Positions 30,133-35,390 of a stretch of DNA of 35,390 nt are shown one piece after another. This DNA comes from Chloroflexota bacterium (lineage in GTDB: Bacteria > Chloroflexota > Chloroflexia > Thermobaculales > Thermobaculaceae). Every line of letters begins with the position of its first letter. Position 1 is the stretch's first letter. A model generated the notes under the pieces. That model was not told the DNA's origin. It made no database searches and was given only the letters and a program-made list of their open reading frames with translations. Where the stretch lies: contig CADDYR010000006.1 of assembly GCA_902810765.1 (NCBI GenBank), positions 1-35,390 of the forward strand. Reading direction: 5' to 3'. Position numbers and translations under genes: made by a program.

Positions 30133-33100
30133 ATGGGAACCGGGACGGGCGGGCAGGAGGCGGTGCGCGCGCTCAGGCGGGCCGTAACGTGCGCGCTCCT
30201 GCTCTGCCTGTGGCTGCCACTCGCCCTGCCGGCCGCCGCTCGCGCCGATGCCGGTCCCCAGGCCGGTCCGTGGTACCGGTACCAGGGCGAGCCATCCAGC
30301 TACGACAGGTACGACAACCAGAACGTCAACTGCGGCCCGACCTCGGTCGCGATGGCCATTCAGTACGCCGAGGGCGTGTCCGTGCCCATCCGCCAGGTCC
30401 GCGCGCTCATCGGCAAGAACAAGCGCTACACCGACTTCTCCGACCTCGCCCGTGCGCTCGACCACTGGGCCGTCCGGTACTCGGGCGGCATCGTGAACGC
30501 CCGGAGCATCGAGGCCGCGCTCGCGCGTGGCCACATCGTCATCGTCGCGCTCGACATGCGCAAGGTCAGCCCCGGCGCGGACGTGGACGGCCGCTCGGCC
30601 GACCCCTCCCTGCGGACCGGCCGCTACGAGACCTACGCTACCCTCCACTGGATCGTCGTCAGGGGCGTCACGTCGGACGGCAGGTACTTCGTGGTGTACG
30701 ACGGCAACGTGTGGGGCGGCCCCGGCAACCCCCTGTACTGGTACTCCGACGGCACGCCCAAGGGGATGAACCGCTACTACGCCGTGGACCAGGTGCAGCG
30801 CGGAATGTTCGTGTTCGGCGCGGACACCTCGAAGGGCTTCGAGATCTACCCCTCGGTGCCGCGCTCCGAGGACACGAGCCCCAGCGGTCGGGCTCCGTTC
30901 GGCTACGACTCCTCCGCCAAGCCACCGTCCAGCCCGGTGGTCTCCATCGTGGGGGTTCCGGACGGAGGCGCCACGATCTCCCGCTACGTCACCCTCCGTC
31001 TCGGCGCGCGGGACGGGGAGCGCCACGTCACCGGGATGATGATCTCGAACAACCCTTACTTCACCGACGCGTTCGAGGAGCCGTTCGCCCCCGAGAAGCA
31101 GTGGACCCTCGAGCCGGGCGACGGCGCCAAGACGGTGTACGTCCGCTTCAAGAACTCCGCGGGCGCGTGGTCGGACATGGCGAGCGTGCGGGTCGAGCTG
31201 CGGGAGGAGCCTCCGATCGGCTCGCTCGTCGTCGCTCCCGATCCCCGGATCGTCTCGGCCGCCCACCTCTCGGACACGACGGTGCCGAGCGTCGGGCCGA
31301 TGCCCGCGATCACGGGCCAGCCGGAGTACCGGCCACTGGGACCGAACCTGCTGAGCAACTCGAGCTTCGAGCTATGGGCCGACGGCATACCCGCCGCGTG
31401 GGACTCGCCGATGCGCTCGGGGGCGTACAGGGTCTATGAGCCGGACACCGACGCCTACCACGGCTCGCTCGCGCTGCGCAGCGAGTCGGGCGAGCCGGGC
31501 TCGGACCTCACCCAGAAGGTGATAATCCATCCCGGCGCCGCCTACACCCTCTCTGCGTGGGTGCGCGGGAGCGGCAGCGGGGTGCTGTACGTGCAGGAGC
31601 TCGAGAGCCAGGGAGCCGAGAGCGCGCTCCTGACCACCCACTCGGTCGCGACGCCACCCTCGAGCGACTGGAGGATGGTCAGGCTGACCTTCCGGGCGAG
31701 CCCCGAGGCCACGGACGCGCTCGTGGGCCTGAGGGGCGCGGGCGTGCTGTGGGACGCCATACAGCTCGAGCAGGGCTCGAGGGGCACCGACTACCAGGCG
31801 GACGGCGTGCTGATCCAGCCGCCCGCGATGAACCTCGTGCCCAACTCGAGCGCGGAGCGAGGCGCGGAGGGCTGGTCGGGCCTGAACTCCTGGGTCTCGA
31901 TCGTGACCTCCCCCGACTACGCATATTCGGGCACGAGGGCGCTGAAGATCACGAAGCAGAAGCCCGGCCCCGCCGCGACGATCGTCGCGGCCCACCTCCA
32001 GCCGGGCCGCACGTACACCCTCTCGGCGTACGCCCGGCTCGCGTCCGGCGGCCCCGTCACGAGTGCGATCCTCGACGGCTGGCTGGACGAGGGAGCGGGC
32101 AGCCCGGGGGAGGTGGACACCAGCCGCCTCACCGACGCGAACCGTCCCGAGATGACCTGGGAGCCGGTGGGCGCGGGCTGGTACCGTGGGGCCTTCACCT
32201 TCACCGCGCGCTCGAGCGTAGGCGTGTACGGCGTGTACTCCACTTCCGAGATACCGGTCGACGGAGTGTACTACCTCGACGCTGTCCAGATCGAGGAGGG
32301 ACGGTACGCGACGGCGTACCTGGACGGCAGCATGGGCAGGGGCTACTCCTGGGCGGGTACCCCGTACCTGAGCACCTCCGGGCGCGGGCCCGTCTCCCTG
32401 GGCTACGGCACCACGCGCGGCCATCGGGGTACGCTGCAGCTCTGGGCCAGGCCCGCGGGAGGGGCCCCCGCGAACGGCGTGCTCGTCCGCCTGGGCGATC
32501 TGACGATCACCGCCGGCGACGGCAGGATCACGGCGCGCTCGGGAGATCGAGTGATCGCCACCGCTCCCTTTGCGGGGGACGTCGCGAAAGCCTACGCGGT
32601 GACCTGGGACGGCCCCAGAGTGTCCTTCTACCAGTCGGGGAGGCTCCTGGGCAGCGCGGGGGCCGGCGGCCCGGCTCCAGGCTCCCGGCTGTGGCTCGGC
32701 CCCGGGCAGGGAGAGGCGTACCCGGACGCTGTGGTCGGCGACGTGTCGCTGTGGAGCGTGGCGCTGCCGGACTCGATGGTGACCTACCTGGCGGAGCACG
32801 CTCCTCTCGACCCCGGCCGGCGTGCGGTGAACACGCGCAGGATCGAGGTGGCCACGAGCGCTGTCTCCCCGTCGGGGAGCCGGGTCACGATCGAGTGGAG
32901 CACCGACGGTGAGACCTGGCATCCGTGGGAGCGCGTGAACGGCCTGCACGCTTGGGAGCTCGAGGGCCGCTCGGGCGCCCAGACGGTGTGGGTGAGGTAC
33001 ACGGACGAGGCGGGCAACTGGCTGGCTTACTCGGACCGCGTGGTGCTCGACCGCATCCCGCCAAGGGTGCTCGGCGTGAGCGTCACCCCGAGGGGCGAGC

Positions 33101-33345
33101 TGACCGTGAGGTTCAGCGAGCCCGTGGACCCGGAGAGCCTGCTCGAGGCTGCGCGGGTCGAGGAGATGGGCCGCACTGTGCAGGGCACCTGGTCGTACGC
33201 TCCCGACGACCTCCTGGCAACGTTCTTGCCCTCTAGCTTGCGTGGAGCCAGCGCACGGCTCGTGATCGGCACCGCGCTGCGCGACGAGGCGGGCAACCGC
33301 CTGGCCACCGAGTATAACCGAATCGTAACCCTCAGGGTGCGATAA
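30133..33345 (+). CDS. Large secreted C39-peptidase-like protein with carbohydrate-binding-like, LamG-like and Ig-like domains
   Basis: Exported protein of 1070 residues (ATG at 30133, GGAAGG seven bases upstream; TTG at 30115 is an alternative). A signal peptide ends near LPAAARADA. Residues about 50-225 form a papain-like C39_2 domain with NVNCGPTSVAMA (Cys67), TLHWIVVRGV (His172) and VYDGNVWGG (Asp190/Asn192). Then follow an Ig-like module with KTVYVRFKNSAGAWSD, two CBM4/9-like jelly-rolls each opening with NLxxNSSxE (about 405-555 and 570-730), a LamG/concanavalin-like domain (about 740-880), a second Ig-like module (TVWVRYTDEAGNW) and a final SbsA/Big_5 Ig-like domain (RIPPRVLGVSVTPRGELTVRFSEPV). 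There is no cell-wall sorting signal. It may cleave proteins or bind polysaccharide outside the cell; the function is inferred. Confidence 0.82.
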   Translation: MGTGTGGQEAVRALRRAVTCALLLCLWLPLALPAAARADAGPQAGPWYRYQGEPSSYDRYDNQNVNCGPTSVAMAIQYAEGVSVPIRQVRALIGKNKRYTDFSDLARALDHWAVRYSGGIVNARSIEAALARGHIVIVALDMRKVSPGADVDGRSADPSLRTGRYETYATLHWIVVRGVTSDGRYFVVYDGNVWGGPGNPLYWYSDGTPKGMNRYYAVDQVQRGMFVFGADTSKGFEIYPSVPRSEDTSPSGRAPFGYDSSAKPPSSPVVSIVGVPDGGATISRYVTLRLGARDGERHVTGMMISNNPYFTDAFEEPFAPEKQWTLEPGDGAKTVYVRFKNSAGAWSDMASVRVELREEPPIGSLVVAPDPRIVSAAHLSDTTVPSVGPMPAITGQPEYRPLGPNLLSNSSFELWADGIPAAWDSPMRSGAYRVYEPDTDAYHGSLALRSESGEPGSDLTQKVIIHPGAAYTLSAWVRGSGSGVLYVQELESQGAESALLTTHSVATPPSSDWRMVRLTFRASPEATDALVGLRGAGVLWDAIQLEQGSRGTDYQADGVLIQPPAMNLVPNSSAERGAEGWSGLNSWVSIVTSPDYAYSGTRALKITKQKPGPAATIVAAHLQPGRTYTLSAYARLASGGPVTSAILDGWLDEGAGSPGEVDTSRLTDANRPEMTWEPVGAGWYRGAFTFTARSSVGVYGVYSTSEIPVDGVYYLDAVQIEEGRYATAYLDGSMGRGYSWAGTPYLSTSGRGPVSLGYGTTRGHRGTLQLWARPAGGAPANGVLVRLGDLTITAGDGRITARSGDRVIATAPFAGDVAKAYAVTWDGPRVSFYQSGRLLGSAGAGGPAPGSRLWLGPGQGEAYPDAVVGDVSLWSVALPDSMVTYLAEHAPLDPGRRAVNTRRIEVATSAVSPSGSRVTIEWSTDGETWHPWERVNGLHAWELEGRSGAQTVWVRYTDEAGNWLAYSDRVVLDRIPPRVLGVSVTPRGELTVRFSEPVDPESLLEAARVEEMGRTVQGTWSYAPDDLLATFLPSSLRGASARLVIGTALRDEAGNRLATEYNRIVTLRVR

Positions 33346-33785
33346 TGAGGTAAGGTGGACGGAAACTCGGGCACACGAGAGGCAGAACCGTCAAATCGGG
33401 TGAGCCACGGCCCCGGCGAGCGTGCGGTATACTTGTTTAGTCCGGGCCTGGCAAAGCTACCGCGCCCCGCAGCGGGCCCGATGCTCGCGCCCACCATCCC
33501 CAGCGCCACGCACCTTCCCCGTTTCGTGCAGCACTCGCGCGCAGGCTATCCCTGTTCGCAGCCTGTTCAACACCCGATCTCCACCGTGAGCTCGTATGCT
33601 TGCATGGACGCTAGGGTGCGTTGTTGGCCGGATCGGTATCGGACAAACGATTTGCAGAACAAGTTCGCACGGAAGGTGGTAACGAAGACACTTTGGTTGT
33701 ACATCTTACGAGTGAGGAAGACGATCGGTTTGCGATGAAGAACGGCGGCAACAACAAAGGACGCTCAAGCGGCAGGAGGGCTGCG
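33346..33785. other. 440-bp region before the GH130 gene
   Basis: No convincing gene. A TATACT at 33428-33433 is a possible + strand -10 without a clear -35. From 33621 the GH130 frame is open but unusually AT-rich and unlike the family, so it is probably leader. The strand is locally poorer in G+C than the genes on either side. Confidence 0.4.
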
Positions 33786-34889
33786 GTGCTGCAGGACACA
33801 GAGGCTCCGTTCCGAATACACAGGCTCGGAATCGTCATGGAGGAAGACCCGGAGAACCCCGACGAGGCGTGGGGGGTCCTGAACCCGGCGTGCGCTCGCA
33901 GCGCGAGCGGGGAGTTGTACCTGTTCCCGCGCATCGTGGGCGACAACAACTACTCCCGGATCGGTATAGCGAAGGTCATATTCAACGAGGACGGAGACCC
34001 CTGCGGCGTGCAGAGGCTGGGCTACGCCCTGGAGCCCACCGAGTCCTTCGAGGGCAACGCCCACACCGCCGGGGTCGAGGACCCGCGCGTCACCTTCGTC
34101 GAGGCGCTCGGCGTGTACGTGATGACCTACACGGCGTACGGTCCGCTCGGCCCCAGGGTCGCGCTCGCGGTCTCGGAGGACCTGCTGGAGTGGAGGAGGC
34201 TCGGGCTGGCGAAGTTCAGCCTGGGACGGGGGGTAGATTTCGACTTCTACACGAACAAGGACGCGCTCATCTTCCCGGGACTGATCGCGGACCCGGAGGG
34301 CAGGCCCTCGATCGCGATGATCCACCGCCCGACGTACGACCTGTCGCTGGCCGGCGGGCTCGCGTACAAGATCGTCCCGAAGGGCGTGCGCGACCAGCGG
34401 CCGAGCATGTGGATCTCCTACTCCCCGATAGACAGGATCGGCCGGGGCCTGGAGGGCCTCACCTGGTTCTCGGACCATCAGCTCCTCGCCGAGCCGCAGG
34501 AGCCATGGGAGGAGCTGAAGATAGGCGGCGGCACCCCGCCCGTGCTCACCGACCTCGGCTGGCTCGTGCTCTTCCACGGCGTCAGCGGCGAGATCGTGCC
34601 GGGCGTGGACATCCAGCCGAACGTCCACTACAGCGCGGGCGCGCTCGTCCTCGACCGCGAGGACCCGACGAACGTCCTGTACCGCTCCCGCGCCCCCATC
34701 CTCGAGCCCGAGACGGAGCTCGAGCGCGAGGGCATCGTCTCGAACGTCGTGTTCCCCACGGCGATAGATGATCGGGGGGACAGGCGGATGGACGTGTACT
34801 ACGGAATGGCGGATTCGCGCATCGGCGCGGGCAAGCTCCTGGTCCCGTCGCGCCTGCCCTCGAAGAGGGAGGCCGAGCTGGTCGCGTAG
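33786..34889 (+). CDS. GH130 family glycoside phosphorylase/hydrolase
   Basis: Five-bladed beta-propeller enzyme of 367 residues from the beta-mannoside phosphorylase/mannosidase family. The hallmarks are GVLNPACARSASGELYLFPRIVGDNNYSRIGIA near the start, GVEDPRVTFV (the EDPR motif), a phosphate- or water-site region including MIHRP, and GGGTPPVLTDLGWLVLFHGV. Phosphorylase and hydrolase branches cannot be told apart from sequence alone; the substrate is likely a beta-mannoside or mannan oligosaccharide. GTG at 33786 was chosen because a full AGGAGG lies six bases upstream and the N-terminus then matches the family. ATG at 33735 and TTG at 33621 are alternatives. It is cytoplasmic, with no signal peptide. 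Confidence 0.88.
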   Translation: MLQDTEAPFRIHRLGIVMEEDPENPDEAWGVLNPACARSASGELYLFPRIVGDNNYSRIGIAKVIFNEDGDPCGVQRLGYALEPTESFEGNAHTAGVEDPRVTFVEALGVYVMTYTAYGPLGPRVALAVSEDLLEWRRLGLAKFSLGRGVDFDFYTNKDALIFPGLIADPEGRPSIAMIHRPTYDLSLAGGLAYKIVPKGVRDQRPSMWISYSPIDRIGRGLEGLTWFSDHQLLAEPQEPWEELKIGGGTPPVLTDLGWLVLFHGVSGEIVPGVDIQPNVHYSAGALVLDREDPTNVLYRSRAPILEPETELEREGIVSNVVFPTAIDDRGDRRMDVYYGMADSRIGAGKLLVPSRLPSKREAELVA

Positions 34890-34910
34890 ACCGAAGCGAC
34901 GGGCTTGGTG

Positions 34911-34943
34911 CGGCGGGCCGAGGGATCTTCCCCCGGCCCGCCG
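34911..34943. terminator. Bidirectional hairpin terminator between convergent genes
   Basis: CGGCGGGCCG (34911-34920) pairs perfectly over 10 bp with CGGCCCGCCG (34934-34943). The 3' arm touches the stop codon of the MFS gene. It probably ends GH130 transcripts and may also act on the MFS transcript. Confidence 0.72.
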
Positions 34944-35390
34944 TCACGTCTCCACGAGGGGCTCGGACATCCCCCTCAGCGGCGAGAGCACGATCCACAG
35001 CGCCGCACTCGCCGTGCCCAGCGCGCCAAGCACTATCACCGCCCTCAGGCCGACCACCTGCCCGAGCACGCCGCCCAGGAGCGCTCCGATAGGCATCGGC
35101 CCCCAGAACGCGAGCACCATCGTCGCGTTCACCCGCCCCCGCAGCGCCTCCGGCGCGAGCACCTGTCTGAGCGTGAGCGCCTGCACGTCGTAGATCGAGC
35201 TGGTCGCGAGCACGAACCACGCGACCGCCAGCACGACTACCGCGAGCCACCCCGGCCCCCCGGCAAACGCGAACGTCAGCCCGCCGAGCCCCGTGACCAC
35301 CGCGGACCCCACTAGCACGCGGCCCAGGCCGAGCCGACGGCGCAACGGCTCGGCGAGCAGCGCTCCCAGCAGCGTGCCCGGCCCCGCGGC
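34944..35390 (-). CDS. MFS transporter, C-terminal part (5' end outside window)
   Basis: The last 148 residues of a major facilitator protein of the EntS-like MFS_3 class, probably a drug, siderophore or metabolite exporter. The frame runs in from the right edge (AAGPGTLLGALLAEPLRRRLG, the loop 8-9-like motif). Four to five hydrophobic helices follow, with the typical DVQALTLRQVLAPEALRGRVNATMVLAFWGPMPIGALLGGVLG and a short tail ending EPLVET. A TTG at 35345 is not needed as a start, because conserved sequence continues upstream of it. Confidence 0.88.
   Translation of the reverse strand, partial: AAGPGTLLGALLAEPLRRRLGLGRVLVGSAVVTGLGGLTFAFAGGPGWLAVVVLAVAWFVLATSSIYDVQALTLRQVLAPEALRGRVNATMVLAFWGPMPIGALLGGVLGQVVGLRAVIVLGALGTASAALWIVLSPLRGMSEPLVET

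Noticed and set aside
33621-33785. GH130 start at TTG 33621 or ATG 33735
   Set aside because: The sequence is AT-rich and without family similarity, while GTG 33786 has a perfect AGGAGG at six bases. Kept as alternatives only.

Overview
The window is high-GC bacterial chromosome, about 70% G+C in the core genes by eye. Gene content fits a Chloroflexota-like bacterium (Thermomicrobia/Sphaerobacter type) or a relative: Pro/Thr/Ser/Ala-rich linkers in a lipoprotein and in SecD, a membrane pyrophosphatase, GH15 and GH130 enzymes, an F420-type nitroreductase remnant, and many GTG and TTG starts. The phylum is inferred from gene content, not proven.

Layout. 1-2150 (+): the 3' part of a short-chain dehydrogenase, an MDR dehydrogenase lacking catalytic-zinc ligands, and a small membrane protein. 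2231-2937 (-): a gene graveyard with pieces of a sensor kinase, its NarL-type response regulator and a deazaflavin-dependent nitroreductase; the last two are joined in frame. 2938-5724 (-): SnoaL-like protein then a GH15 glucoamylase-type enzyme. 5928-6749 (+): luciferase-like oxidoreductase. 6818-11144 (-): peptide-uptake genes oppA-oppB-oppC with consensus promoters and no ATPase genes. 11190-12280 (-): PAP2-type membrane enzyme and tRNA-Leu(UAA). 12327-12869 (+): shikimate kinase. 12931-13305 (-): small membrane protein. 13448-16115 (+): secD-secF behind a consensus promoter and a leader hairpin. 16418-18526 (+): K+-independent-type H+-pyrophosphatase.

18733-21332 (-) holds a secreted or anchored protein of unknown role, a DUF433/DUF5615 antitoxin-toxin pair, and selD. 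The selD gene is the most striking item. Its catalytic position is an in-frame TGA, so SelD here is probably a selenoprotein; reading begins 63 bases upstream of the first ATG after the TGA, and the RNA just after the TGA can fold into a SECIS-like structure.

21740-28490 is a block with visibly lower G+C (two 60-base samples give 52-53%, against 72% in hppA). It contains a RES-domain remnant and a five-gene minus-strand operon: SAM methyltransferase, LuxR-type regulator, beta-propeller protein, and two ABC exporter half-transporters with overlapping genes. A perfect 9-bp inverted repeat sits over a likely promoter at its head. It looks horizontally acquired, and its export substrate is unknown.

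28570-35390 returns to high G+C: an M20 metallopeptidase, a large secreted C39-peptidase-like protein with carbohydrate-binding-like and LamG-like domains, a GH130 phosphorylase/mannosidase-family enzyme, and an MFS exporter cut by the window edge. No CRISPR array, rRNA, intact insertion sequence or prophage was seen.
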